A stretch of DNA of 64,000 nucleotides, from positions 2,542,001 through 2,606,000 of the forward strand of contig JAOVFP010000014.1 of assembly GCA_025738555.1 (NCBI GenBank), in the 5' to 3' direction. Source of the DNA: Cyathus striatus (lineage: Eukaryota; Basidiomycota; Agaricomycetes; Agaricales; Nidulariaceae). Both the position numbers and the translations under genes were made by a program. This document shows positions 12,014-22,684 of this stretch, in pieces (within the stretch, counting starts at the first letter, position 1; every line of letters begins with the position of its first letter). The notes beneath the pieces are model-generated. The model had not been told where the DNA came from and did no database searches. It saw nothing but the letters and a program-made list of their open reading frames with translations.

Positions 12014-13783
12014 ATGGCTACCCATACGCAGACTCAGACTGCACACGCCAGGAGCCATGAACAGCAGCAAAACGAAGTGTGCCATAGCAATCATCTAGCT
12101 GCCCAGAAAACTTGTGAATGTAACACCAGCATGCCTTGTCATGTTGACTCTGCTCTGCCTCTCTCTCGGCAAAACACTCCACCCTCAGCTAGTGCTCTAG
12201 TATCTGGAGGTATTGCCTCCACCCATTGTGCAACTCATGAACTTCAGCCAGTTCACAGTAACCAGTTGCATGCTCCACACCCAATCCCACTAAGCATTCC
12301 TTTTGACCCTACCCTTGTCCCCACTGTGTCCATTGAACTGGTGGATACTCAGCTTTCTCTGGAAGGTGCAGCTGCACGCCAGCAGCAAGCACCCACAGCC
12401 CCTCCTTCGCCACCTGCCCAACAGCCTGTAGCCTCAGGCAGTGGAGGACCTCCTCCACCTCCACCTCCTTCCACTGGCAATTCTGCCGAAGTTGGAAATG
12501 GCGGGCCTCCAGATGATGCTGGAGATGATGGTGATGGCTCTGGAGATGATGGTAACAGTTCCAGAGATGATGATCAAGGAGACAATGATCAAGGGGACAA
12601 TGATGAGCAGGCAGGTGCTGGTGGCAATGGTCCTGGCAGACCAAATGGCCCCGGAGGTCCTCCCTCTAATCCTCCCTCCAATTCTCCCTCGGAACCTCCT
12701 TCAAGGCCTCCCTCCAGGGATGCCTATCATGACCCCTGTTGCCCACCACACCACTACAACTTTACCAGGGATGAAATCCTGGAAATGGTGGCCTCTGTGG
12801 CGGGCTACTTCGCCCTGCCACCACCACCTCCACCACCTCCTCCTCCCATTTGGGAGAAGAAAGTAAACCAGCCAGACAATTTTGACGGCTCCAACACCTT
12901 GAAGTTGGAACCCTTCATCATGCAAGTCTGCTTGGTGTTCTGGAACAACCCCCAGTTGTACCCGGACAACTCCTCAAAGGTCAATTATGCATTGACTTTT
13001 CTCTGTAGTTCGGCAAGCAACTTGTTTGCCACTCATCTAGATGACAATGTCTATGAGCCATGGACAGATTCATGGGGCTATTTCGTTCAGCTACTCCGGA
13101 CTCATTTCAGCCATACCAACCCAGTTGGTGAAGCTGAAATCCATATTTTCTCCCTTCACATGGAGGACAACCAGTGCCTCACCACATACAAGATCAAGTT
13201 TAATGAATATGCAGCCCTCTTGCCTTGGGATGATGCTGCCCTCAACTCAGCATACTACCATGGCCTTTGTCCTTGTCTGAAGGACACTCTCTCTCATCGA
13301 GAGCAAGGCTGGCCTATGACTCTTTCCGGGACTAAGAAGGTAGCCCAGGGCTTCGATCAGAGGCATTGGGAGCACAACACTGAGCGCAACATTGAGGAGA
13401 AGTGCAGCAAATCTGCTGCCAAGTCTTCGGAGAAGCCCAAGGGCAATCAGAATTTGAAGTCAACTTCGAATTCTTCCTCCTCCAAGACTCAGTCCTTGTC
13501 CTCCTCTTCCTCTCCTGCCTCTTCCAACTCTGCTTCGTCCTCGGGGAAACCCAAGAACAAGCAAAAGCAGAACCAGTCCAAGGTGCCAGACTTGACTGGG
13601 AAGCTTACCCTGGAGAAACGTAAATGTTGCCTGGACCAGAAGCTTTGCCTATTATGTGGCAATGCTGGTCATCAGGCCAAGAACTGTCGTAAGGCAGCCT
13701 CTGCCACCAAAGCCCATGTGGCCACTGCCACCTCTACTGAGGCAACTCCCTCAGCGAACTCGACTGAGAGTTTGAAAAAATAG
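12014..13783 (+). CDS. gag: Gag polyprotein of Ty3/gypsy element
   Basis: Start chosen at ATG 12014 (MATHTQTQTAHA); the open frame runs from 11867, but that start lies in the LTR. About 589 residues. The N-terminal third is Pro/Gly/Asp-rich with poly-proline tracts, including a run before IWEKKVNQPDNF. The middle is a retrotransposon capsid-like helical domain (TFLCSSASNLFATHL; FNEYAALLPWDDAALNSAYY). A Ser/Lys-rich linker follows, then a CCHC zinc knuckle CLLCGNAGHQAKNC (13646-13687). The frame ends at TAG 13781-13783, immediately after six A residues. Pol is in the -1 frame and overlaps the end. Gag has no internal stop, unlike Pol. Confidence 0.85.
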   Translation: MATHTQTQTAHARSHEQQQNEVCHSNHLAAQKTCECNTSMPCHVDSALPLSRQNTPPSASALVSGGIASTHCATHELQPVHSNQLHAPHPIPLSIPFDPTLVPTVSIELVDTQLSLEGAAARQQQAPTAPPSPPAQQPVASGSGGPPPPPPPSTGNSAEVGNGGPPDDAGDDGDGSGDDGNSSRDDDQGDNDQGDNDEQAGAGGNGPGRPNGPGGPPSNPPSNSPSEPPSRPPSRDAYHDPCCPPHHYNFTRDEILEMVASVAGYFALPPPPPPPPPPIWEKKVNQPDNFDGSNTLKLEPFIMQVCLVFWNNPQLYPDNSSKVNYALTFLCSSASNLFATHLDDNVYEPWTDSWGYFVQLLRTHFSHTNPVGEAEIHIFSLHMEDNQCLTTYKIKFNEYAALLPWDDAALNSAYYHGLCPCLKDTLSHREQGWPMTLSGTKKVAQGFDQRHWEHNTERNIEEKCSKSAAKSSEKPKGNQNLKSTSNSSSSKTQSLSSSSSPASSNSASSSGKPKNKQKQNQSKVPDLTGKLTLEKRKCCLDQKLCLLCGNAGHQAKNCRKAASATKAHVATATSTEATPSANSTESLKK

Positions 13784-16700
13784 AGAGCAGCTCCAGTGAC
13801 TCCGCACAGGCTGAGGGCCACATTAATCTCTCCTGTGCACCTAAGGAGATAAGACTAAATGCATCTGCTCTTTTTGACCCCCAAGCTGTACATATTCCAT
13901 TGACTTCATTTTCTCCAGCTGTGCCGGATATGCCTCTTTCTTTTCTCTTGCTCATCAATTCTGGTTCAACCCACTGTTTTGCTGACTTGTCATTTGTGAG
14001 GGAGTACAACCTCCCCACAACTCCAGTCCCTCCCATTGCACTGAAACTTTTTGATGGTACCTCTAACTCCATACTTACAGAGAGTATATTATTATCTGTA
14101 ATGTTTCTTACTGGTGAATGCATGGATATTTCTTTCTATGTAACTCCACTTGATTCTTCCTGCTCCGTGGTGTTAGGATTTAAATAGCTCTCCCAACACA
14201 ATCCATTGATTGACTGGACTGAGAGACGTATACTTGGCTTCCAAACCCTAGTTTTAGGAGAATCTTCTCCATCTTTGTTGACACCTGCACTGAAGGCATC
14301 TGCCTTCTTGCAAACCCCTCCATCACCAGCTTCATCTTCTGTTCCTCTGTCGGACAATAGTCCACCTCCTAGTATCTTGCTCATTAACACTGTGGCTTTT
14401 CTCCGGGCTAGTAAGCTCGCTGGCTTGCAGATGTTTAGGATACAAGTCAGTGCCATAGTTTCAGCTTCTGCCACTGCCATGGCTGCAGAAGCTGTGGACC
14501 TCTCCAATATTCCTCCAGAATACCATGAGTTCACTAACATCTTCAGCAAAACATGAGCAGACACTCTTGCTCTGCATTGCCCTTACGATCTCTGGATCAA
14601 CTTGGAGGAAGGTACGTCTCCTCCAGTCGGTACTGTGTATTCACTCTTGCAGTCTGAGTTGGCCTCTCTACGAGAATTCATTGATGAACATCTCTGGATT
14701 GGCTTCATCCATCCTTCTTGTTCTCCACATGGAGCACCAGTGCTCTTTGTCTGGAAGAAAGATGGATCCCTTCAACTCTGTGTCAATTTCTGTGGGCTTA
14801 ATGCAATCTCCAAAAAGGATCGATACCCCCTTCCCCTTATTTCCAACCTCCTTGACTCTTCTCGCAAGGCTAGAATCTACACTAAGATCGATCTCCACCA
14901 TGCTTACCACTTAGTCCACATCGCTGATGGAGATGAGTGGAAGACTGCTTTTTGCACTCACTATAGCTCGTTTGAATGGCTAGTTATGCCATTTGGACTC
15001 ACCAATGCACCTGAGGCTTTCCAACATTTTATGAATGACATCTTCAAGGACATGCTCGATGTGTGTGTTACAGTCTACCTCAACGATATACTAATCTACT
15101 CTGATAGTCTCAAGGAGCACAAATGGCACATTAAAGAAGTCCTCAAGTGTTTATGCCAACATGGGCTCTATGCCTGGGCGGACAAGTGTGAATTTCACAC
15201 TGAATCTGTTGAGTACTTAGGTTATGTCCTTTATCTGGGCGGCCTCACTATGTCCCAGGATAAAGTCCAAACCATTAGAGATTGGCCTGAACCTAAGAAG
15301 GTCAAAGACGTTCAGTCCTTCCTTGGGTTTGCCAACTTCTATTGGTGCTTTATCCAGCACTACTCTGATATAGTAGTGCCACTCACTCGTCTTACCTGCA
15401 AGGGTTTGAAGTGGGACTTTTCTCTGGCTTGCCATTCAGTGTTTGAGAAACTGAAGGATGCCTTCATTACAGCCCCTGTACTCACTCATTGGGTCCCTGA
15501 TGCCCAGATCATTGTAGAGACTGATGCCTCCAATTATGCTCTCAGAGCAATCCTCTCTATTGTTGCTGATGATGGCGATATTCACCCCATTGCATTCCAT
15601 TCCTGTACCTTCACCACTCCTGAACTGAATTACAACACCCATGACAAGGAACTCCTGGCTATTTTTGAAGCTTTTCATGTCTGGCAACACTACTTGGAAG
15701 GTTCTGGTACTCCGGTTGATGTGGTTACTGACTATAAAAACTTAGAGTATTTTTCCACCACCAAGATTCTCACTTGCCACCAGGCTCGTTGGTCAGAGTA
15801 CCTATCTCAGTTCAATCTGGTTATTTGTTTCCGCCCAGGGAAACTTGGTGTGAAACCTGACACTTTAACTAGACAATGGGACGTCTACCCTAAAGGGGGG
15901 AATAACAACTATGCCAAAGTCAATCCACACAATTTTCACCCTGTTTTTACCCAAGAACAGCTCATCGCCTCTATCCATGCTACCACACTCCTTCATCCTG
16001 TTCTCCGTGCCAGCATCATCATGGATGTTGAGCAACTCCACTGTGACATCCTCACTGCCCAATCCTTAGACACTGTCGCTTCTATTCACCTTTGCAACCC
16101 TACAAATCGTTGGTCTGTTGGTTCAGATGGCTTACTCTGCCTTGACAACCAGATTTATGTCCCAGACGATGATTCTCTCCACCTTTGCATTGTCCAGTAC
16201 AAACATGACCATCTACTCGCTGGACACCCTGGTCAGAATAAGACCTTGGATAATATTCAATGGGAATATACTTGGCCTGGACTTCATACTTATGTCAAGG
16301 ACTATTGTAAGTCTTGCACCACCTGCTTATGGTCTAAACCACAGCATCACTGTCCCTATGGTACCTTGAAGCAATTGACTATTCTGGAGTGCCCATGGCA
16401 CTCTATCTCTATGGACTTAATAGAAATGCTTCCCATCTCTGGATTTGATAAGTACAATTCAATCCTAGTTATTGTTGACTGCCTTAGCAAGCAAGCTATC
16501 TTCATCCCTTGTCATAACACCATTACCTCTGCCCAGCTCGCTAAGCTCTTTGTTATGCATGTATTCTCTAAGCATGGTGTTCCCAGCCACATTACCTCTG
16601 ATCATGGTTTGGAGTTCGTCTCCCACTTCTTCCAGTCTCTTGGTAAGGTTCTCAACATCAACCTACACTTTACCTCTGGATATCATCCAGAAGGCGACGG

Positions 16701-17502
16701 ACAAACTGAACACATTAACCAAGTTTTAGAGCAGTACCTTTGCATTTACTGCAATTACCAGCAGGACAACTGGGCTGATCTCCTTCCCATTTCTGAGTTC
16801 ATGTACAACAATACATCGAGCTCAACCACTAATACGACTCCTTTCTTTGCCAATAAGGGTTATCATCCACAGATTACGGTTTATCCCAAATGTGATGTTA
16901 CCTCCATTCATGCTAGGGACTATGCCGTGGACCTTCAGGAACTTCATGAAAACCTCAAGGCCAAAATAGCACTTGCTCAGAAGTGCTATCAGGTCGGAGC
17001 AGACAACCATTGCTTGCCTGCCCCGGAGTTCAAAGTTGGAACCAAAGCCTTCGTCCATGCTAAGTTCTTCAACACCACTTGCCCTTCCAAGAAATTGGCT
17101 GAAAAGTATTACGGTCCTTTCGAGATCATTGCCGAAACTGGTACCCACTCCCACACCCTTAGACTCCCTTCCAATTTCCAAGCTGTACACCCTGTATTCC
17201 ATGTTTCTATGCTTGAGCCTGCAGTTGAAAACACTATCCCTGGTCGAGAGATACCTCCACCTCCCCCTGTGGAGATCGATGGAGATATTGAGTTCGAGAT
17301 CAGTGAGATCTGTGACTCCAAGCTGGATTGCCAGTTCAAGAAATGTCCTCTTTGTTACTTAGTCTGATGGACTGGTTATGAAGGAACCAATGAAGAACTC
17401 ACTTGGTTGGCTGCCACCAAAGTAGAACATGCTACAGAGCTCATAGAGGAATTTCACGCTCATTATCCCAATAAGCCCAATCCTTCTACTCCTGTTACAT
17501 AG
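13766..17502 (+). pseudogene. pol: Pol polyprotein (PR-RT-RH-IN-chromodomain), inactivated
   Basis: One frame (-1 relative to Gag). The protease has LLINSGSTHCF, where the catalytic Asp of DSG is Asn (13957-13959). Stops follow at TAG 14185-14187 (a Trp position) and TGA 14554-14556. RT is long and open, but its YxDD box reads VYLNDILIYSD (first Asp to Asn). RNase H (ETDASNYA, THDKELLAI) follows. Integrase has an HHCC-like region around 16200-16330, DDE residues at SMDLIEM, ITSDHGLEF and PEGDGQTEHINQ, and then FHVSMLEPAV. TGA 17365-17367 interrupts the chromodomain, which resumes as WTGYEGTNEELTWL and ends at 17500-17502. Nearly all lesions are C-to-T or G-to-A. Confidence 0.85.
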
Positions 17503-17929
17503 ACTTTCTCTGCTTACATTTTCGTTTCTCCACTATAGTTTATTGTATATCTGTATCTGTCTTCTTGACCAAAGGTTGAAGATTGACACTTCTCTGGACA
17601 CTGCTTGCATGATGACCACTACATTTAATAAGCATAGTTGATTCATCACTTTGCATACTTAACGAGGTGGGCTGAGAGTGGAAGTACGGAGTTGTATTGG
17701 TTTTCTCCTAAGGTGTTTCTTTTACTCCATCTTATTGTTTACTCTTACTGTTTGTTCTCCTCATGCCAAAAAATCATTAAAGTCAACAAAAAACAAGTAT
17801 ATACAATTTTTTCCCTGCCTACTGTACACTACTCTTTGTCTTCCTCTTCTTCCTCTTCATTACTCCTGGACTCATTAGTCTCTGCCGGAGTACCCTCCTC
17901 TGCCGCCTGCATGGTTGTCATCAACCTGT

Positions 17930-19105
17930 TCAATTAGTCTCTGCTGGAGTACTCTCCTCTGCCACCTGCATGGTTGTCATCAACCTGTTCAATGTGCCCA
18001 TCAACTCTGTGTGCATGCTGACATTCCTACCCAAGGCCTCCATCAGCATGTCTGATAAGGGGCTCCCAGAGTTGAGCTGCATTGCCAACTTGTCACACTC
18101 ATTCTCTGCTAGGAACAGCTGGTCCCTCAGAATCTTGCACTCAGTGTCAAACATCTTCACCTTGGTCCACCATTCATCTGCTTGTTTCCCCATGACCTCC
18201 AACTTCGACCTCACCACCGCCAGTTGTGTCTGCAACTCCTCCACCAGTTTCTCCTGGCCCACACTACTGGTCTTCATCTTCTCCAGACCCTTTCTCTGTT
18301 CCTCTGTGTTCCCTGGAACTACAGTCCCCCACATTATTCCATCATTGTTGCATCTCCCCTTCTTTGTCTGACATGCCTTGCATGCCTTGTGGTTCATTTT
18401 CTTTCCCCTAGGAGCAAGTCAGAACAACTCGAGCCTTGCTCTTTATTCCCTTGCATTGGGAAGTCTGGGTCATAGTCTTCTTTTTAGGTGGTTTTGGCAT
18501 TGCCTCTGTTGCATCCTCCGGATTTGTGCTGGTACGCTTCCTCTTGGAGCCACCCTCGTTCTCCACTCACTGGACACTCCTCTCCACCTCCTCCTCCAGA
18601 GTTATGGTGTGGCCTTCAGCCTCCAACTGCTGAATGGTATGTTCGCAGTCAGCAATCTGCTCTGCACTCATGTAAGTACCTACCTGTGAATTTGTCGTTA
18701 CCTCTGGCTCTACCACAGGAGTTGGAACCCCTACATTTGTAGGCCCTACCTCTGCCAATGCTCGCTCTACCACTTCCTCCACTGGAGTTGACTCGTCCAC
18801 TGTCTTCACCAAGCTATCGGCCCCCCTGTGATAGTGTAAGGATTGCATAATTGACCCTTTACTAAATGACATGAGTCCCAACCTTGCCATCATTGCCTTG
18901 TACTCTGCATGTACTGGTGGAGAAGTGCCTTGCCTTGTCATCTCCTCCACTGGGCAGCCAGTTAGTCATGCCATCATTTGAGCGACCCTTGCCTTTGTCT
19001 CTTCCTGCTTATGTTTCTTTGCCCTTATTGCCCCCAATCTTCCTCCCTCATCCACTTCCATTGCGTCTTCCTTCTCCGCCTCGACCTCCTCAGTCTCTTT
19101 TGCCT
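17930..19105 (-). pseudogene. antisense accessory ORF within the gypsy element
   Basis: The minus strand between Pol and the 3' LTR is largely open. From 19105 it encodes an acidic/basic low-complexity stretch, then SVQ-stop at 18567. After that comes a KRKRTSTNPEDA stretch, a TAG and a one-base shift, then a Cys cluster (HKACKACQTKKGRC) followed by a long heptad-rich, coiled-coil-like segment ending PAETN at 17930. The pattern (basic Cys motif plus coiled coil) resembles proteins I have seen near agaricomycete gypsy elements. Function unknown. At least two stops and one frameshift make this copy inactive. Confidence 0.5.
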
Positions 19106-19107
19106 TG

Positions 19108-19226
19108 CCAAAGTCCTACCCCCTGAGTTATTGTTCTCTGCCTTCGTCTATTACTCACCCCTTGTTTCTCCACAGTCACCCTCATGTACTCCACCGCCAA
19201 GTCAGGCTAGGGGCACAGTTGTGACA
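19108..19226 (+). repeat. 3' LTR remnant (last ~119 bp)
   Basis: Matches 11844-11962 with a handful of mostly C/T differences and ends GTTGTGACA before the TTTTC duplication. The upstream ~530 bp of a full LTR are missing; the sequence directly before it is antisense-ORF coding material. Confidence 0.75.
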
Positions 19227-20119
19227 TTTTCCTAAAGTATACTGCCCAGAGGTTGGTGTGCCGAAATGCTTGTCTAGCCATGTAAAATTTTCAGGGAAGA
19301 GGCCACAAAGCAATGTGTCAATTCTGTCCTGTCCCCAGGCTTCTTTATATTCAATCCCATGTCCACTTTTTTTCAATACTACAAGCTGATACTTGTACAT
19401 AATTTCAAGAAATTTACTGGCAGGCACTTTATCATTAAGCAATTGACCATTATATTCAGTTGTAAGCTTCAATTAATCAGTGAGATGAATGTAAAATACC
19501 TTGCTAGTCCCCCATGGTATAAAAATAACACTTCCTACTCTCAATGACTTCGGAGCTTTTGCAATACTAGTGTTCCTATTCCCACTCTTCTTTGCATGTG
19601 ACTGACTGAGAGATTATTAAGTGTTAACTTAAATTTAACAGGATAACTTACAATAGATGTACTCCAATGGCTACTGCTCTGTTAATGTTGGCAAGTGGGT
19701 TGGAAGCCTTCAATGGGTTTCTTGCCAGGCCGTCATATCAGATGCTTTCATTCGGATTTGAGAAAGCTTGGGGCCATATGATGATATGACCTTGGAAATG
19801 GTCTTCTTCACCAGTTCACTAGTGTCAGCAGGCTCTGAAGTTGATATTGTCTTACTGCTAGGTTCCACACTGTGTGTATGATGACAAGTAGGGCATTCTG
19901 AGCCTTTGGTGTGTGTTTGAGATACATTGCATTGACACAGCTTTCTGCTGTGTCTCATAGCTGAGCAGGTCATCCACAGTAGGGGAGAATAGATTGATAA
20001 TAGCTCAATGAAAGGAAGAGGGAAGAATACAGTATGAAGTGATGATGGTTAAGCATGTTTTACCACAGTCATGGCAGTATTCCCAGAATATGTATGTGCC
20101 AAATTTCTGGAGAGACTAA

Positions 20120-22370
20120 AGCACACTATTATAACTTACACAAGTTCCATTGATCCACTATTACATATTTACACATACTTGACTGTACTTTATATTTGTG
20201 GCCTGGAAATTTATGCTAATGCCTGCTGGAACTCTACCATAACATGAAGTGCAATTCCCCATAGAACAGCCCTTGGATACCATATGTTAAATGGAAGATC
20301 CATTCCTTACAACTTTTCTTCCAACCTTGATCAACTCTGAATCTGGATAAGATCCACCTTCCCACATGCACAGTTTGGCCCTCGATGCTTGATCATCCAT
20401 ATTGATACATCAATATTTTCACCACCCCTATCTCCACAGACTCTTGATGGTATACTGTGTACAGAGACTGAGTCGAAGAATACCTGTAAAACAGTAGATG
20501 CTCAATTATTGTTGCTAGCTTTCATACCAGCAACCTGCATAATAAGATGTTATGAGTATATCACATACACATCATCAGTAACTTACTAGGTGTGAGTAAC
20601 CATCCACAATGCCATGAATAACAATTCCCCATCATATAAGTTTGTGATGAACATCCATATGCCAAAGAGCATGTGGTTGTGATACCCAATACTCCCTTCT
20701 CCAAATTGAAGCATGCTTATGCATTGCCTGTCCAATTGCATCTTCTCATTGCAGTGCTGAATGTATTCTTGATTTCTGAATCCGAATTCCAAGCTGCTTA
20801 AAAAATCCTATAGCATAATGCAATCCTGAATTTGGTTGTTCTTGTTTGAACTGCCAAATAAGTATGTCTATTTTGAGATCAGATATATCAGAGAAGTGCT
20901 GGTAGATTCCATGATGCTTTAAATTGTTTTGAAGTGTATTTCTGTGTATTCTGAGTGCCTTTGCTAATGTGGTGATAGCTATTTTACAATGTGCAGACAT
21001 AGCATCAGCTAACCATTCTCCATCGAGTACTTTTGCTGGCCTTCCAGGGTTCCCTGTTGTTACATACTGATTCCCTTCCTACTGGGAAATGAATGTGAAG
21101 ACACCCGGAGGGCATGGGAGAACTGTAACAGAAACCTGAAGTGAGTACAGGTGCAGAACATAGAGTGGGAGTGTGGGAAAGAACCATGGCTTCAGCATAT
21201 GTGCTGTGCCACCTGGATATCCCCAGGGAATGGTTTGTATTTCAAGGAAGACAATATAAGTCAAAGGAAAAGTTCCAGAGTATAAGAGAAGGCTTCGCCA
21301 CTACACTAGGCAGTGGGAGAGAAACCCAAAGGAAAACCCAGAGTGGGTTTTGGAACTTAGAAGTAGGAAGAAGTGTATGAGGTTTATATGAATACTGAAG
21401 ACTACTTATACTAAGTAGAAGTCAAAGGAGTAAGTAGGAAATGAAGTCTGGGCAAAGCGGAGTAGGGGTGCAAATGATGTGCTCAGAATGCAGAATAAAG
21501 AACTAATCTACAAAGGCCATAATGAAACATACAAGTAGGAATGGAAGAGAGGAGTAATATAATGATGATGCAGTGAGGCTGTCATAAGAGAAACTACATA
21601 TCTGGGATACCCAATAGAAAACCCAATGGGTTCTGGGTACATTCCTGGGAATGGACCAGGTGTTTTGGAAGGTCACATGGGAACCTTCAGTAATGTCAGC
21701 ATGATGTATCCGGACATGGATATAACACCTGTCTAAATATCAGACATAGGCTCAGCATGTTCTATAAGTTCTGGTGCTCTTTATCAAGAGTCAGTTATAT
21801 TACAAATGTTAACAGGTGGGTGCTTACCATCCTTCTGTATTCACTGCAGCTTGTTCCAATTTCAGAGCCTCTGAAAGAAGTATATCCCTGCAAGTAGCAA
21901 CCCACTCCTGGTGATCTTCCAGTTCTCTATCTAGAGCCTTTAGAATTTCCATCATTCCTGTTTGGATCATTTCAGACAGTATTCATAGCCTGATCAGTTC
22001 AACATCCTCTAGCTGCAACATCTGTTGTGCTTTGTGGTATATGTGTAAAAGTGTTTGGTGAGCATTGACAACTTGATCAGACCATATATGTTCATCAGAT
22101 ATGTTTAGTAGAGAAGGAAAATCAGACATATCCAGTACAACGTCATATTGTAGAGAAATTGAATCAGTAGGTGCTACAGTATTGATCATGATAACTTGAT
22201 GGTGTCCAGTAGTTTGGGAGCATCCAATAAATCACATTCTTCACACAAATATGCACATCCAATTGTATTTTTAACCTTTCAGGCAAATGAATATATTGTA
22301 ATGTGTCTGATCCACGTTGTAGACCAGGATAATGGCTACCCAAAGTCATTCTCTCACTCCCAAACGACAC
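20120..22370 (-). pseudogene. integrase-core (rve/DDE) transposase-like gene
   Basis: Minus-strand gene. N-terminal exons (22189-21830) include DVVLDMSDFPSLLNISDEH and ALDRELEDHQEWVATCRDI. A linker GNPGRPAKVLDGEWL leads to an HTH-like segment IHRNTLQNNLKHHGI and then the catalytic core: ALWHMDVHHKLI, WGIVIHGIVDGYSHL, and (next exon) VPSRVCGDRGGENIDVSIWM. This gives the first two Asp of the rve triad (HMD, GDRGGEN). The expected third motif (TRIERLW in relatives) is garbled by indels near 20330. In-frame TGA codons sit where Arg is expected after RIHSALQ and after HHKLI. A solo-LTR-like insertion separates exons. It probably mobilised the 7823-22937 element. Confidence 0.65.
21090..21727 (-). 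repeat. solo-LTR-like insertion related to the gypsy LTR
   Basis: Reading the minus strand it begins TGTTATATCC, echoing TGTCATATCC of the 5' LTR at 11310. Near its end it shares GCACATATGCTGAAGCC with GCACATAAGCTGAAGCC of that LTR. It has no coding and lies between exons of the integrase gene. The exact 3' end and a 5-bp target duplication were not found, so the borders are approximate. Confidence 0.4.
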
Positions 22371-22684
22371 TCACAATTCTATTATGAGGACAGTTCTATT
22401 GTTATACAGGTATTCATTACAGCAGTTTCAGTAAATATATACAAACTTATGCCCCCCTAGGTATCTGACATGCATGATGTAGTGCTTTACTGTCTTCACA
22501 AAAGCATTTTGGCACAGCGCTCAGTTGTGTTCCATAATGTTTTTGCAGTCCCACAGGGAAATGACTTTGAAGGCATTAGTGATGAGAAGCCATTCAAACT
22601 CCCTTCCTCAAACATCAGGCCAGCTGACTTCAATCATTTATTGACTATAATGTTGGGTCACAGTATACTACAGAATGTCATTTA

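Larger units (their letters stand above)
11310..19226 (+). mobile_element. Ty3/gypsy retrotransposon with chromodomain and antisense ORF
   Basis: Bounded by TGTCAT at 11310 and GTGACA at 19226, with a perfect 5-bp target duplication TTTTC (11305-11309 and 19227-19231). The order is 5' LTR, Gag with zinc knuckle, then Pol as protease, RT, RNase H and integrase ending in a chromodomain, which is the chromovirus arrangement of Ty3/gypsy. A minus-strand ORF region lies between Pol and the 3' LTR. The 3' LTR keeps only its last ~119 bp. Pol is dead: catalytic residues are changed and stops are present. The element is inserted in a coding exon of the surrounding accessory gene. Confidence 0.9.
9843..19973 (-). 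pseudogene. Cys-rich accessory gene of the integrase element, split by gypsy insertion
   Basis: Multi-exon minus-strand gene. The first visible exon (19710-19973) carries a C-x-C / C-P-T-C-H-H-T-H zinc-binding-like cluster. Exon 19472-19227 reads LFPENFTWLDKHFGTPTS. Reading crosses the retroelement: the frame resumes at 11309 as KHYSRHFWYEWEEIRGEDL, so the insertion lies inside one coding exon. Exon 10463-11185 encodes a Ser/Asn-rich segment with three ~24-residue repeats (WQSMSSDNADSN and variants). The last exon (9843-10181) ends PPVDLDPWA-stop. Similar Cys-rich proteins accompany integrase-core genes in agaricomycete transposons, from memory. The biochemical role is unknown. The gene is inactivated by the 7.9 kb insertion. 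Confidence 0.55.

Noticed and set aside
12309..12925. His/Trp-rich and Met-rich frames overlapping Gag
   Set aside because: Shadows of the Pro/Gly/Asp-rich repeats of Gag in other frames.
20586..20792. 68-codon minus-strand frame
   Set aside because: Out of frame with the integrase core; the true reading crosses two TGA codons in the neighbouring frame.
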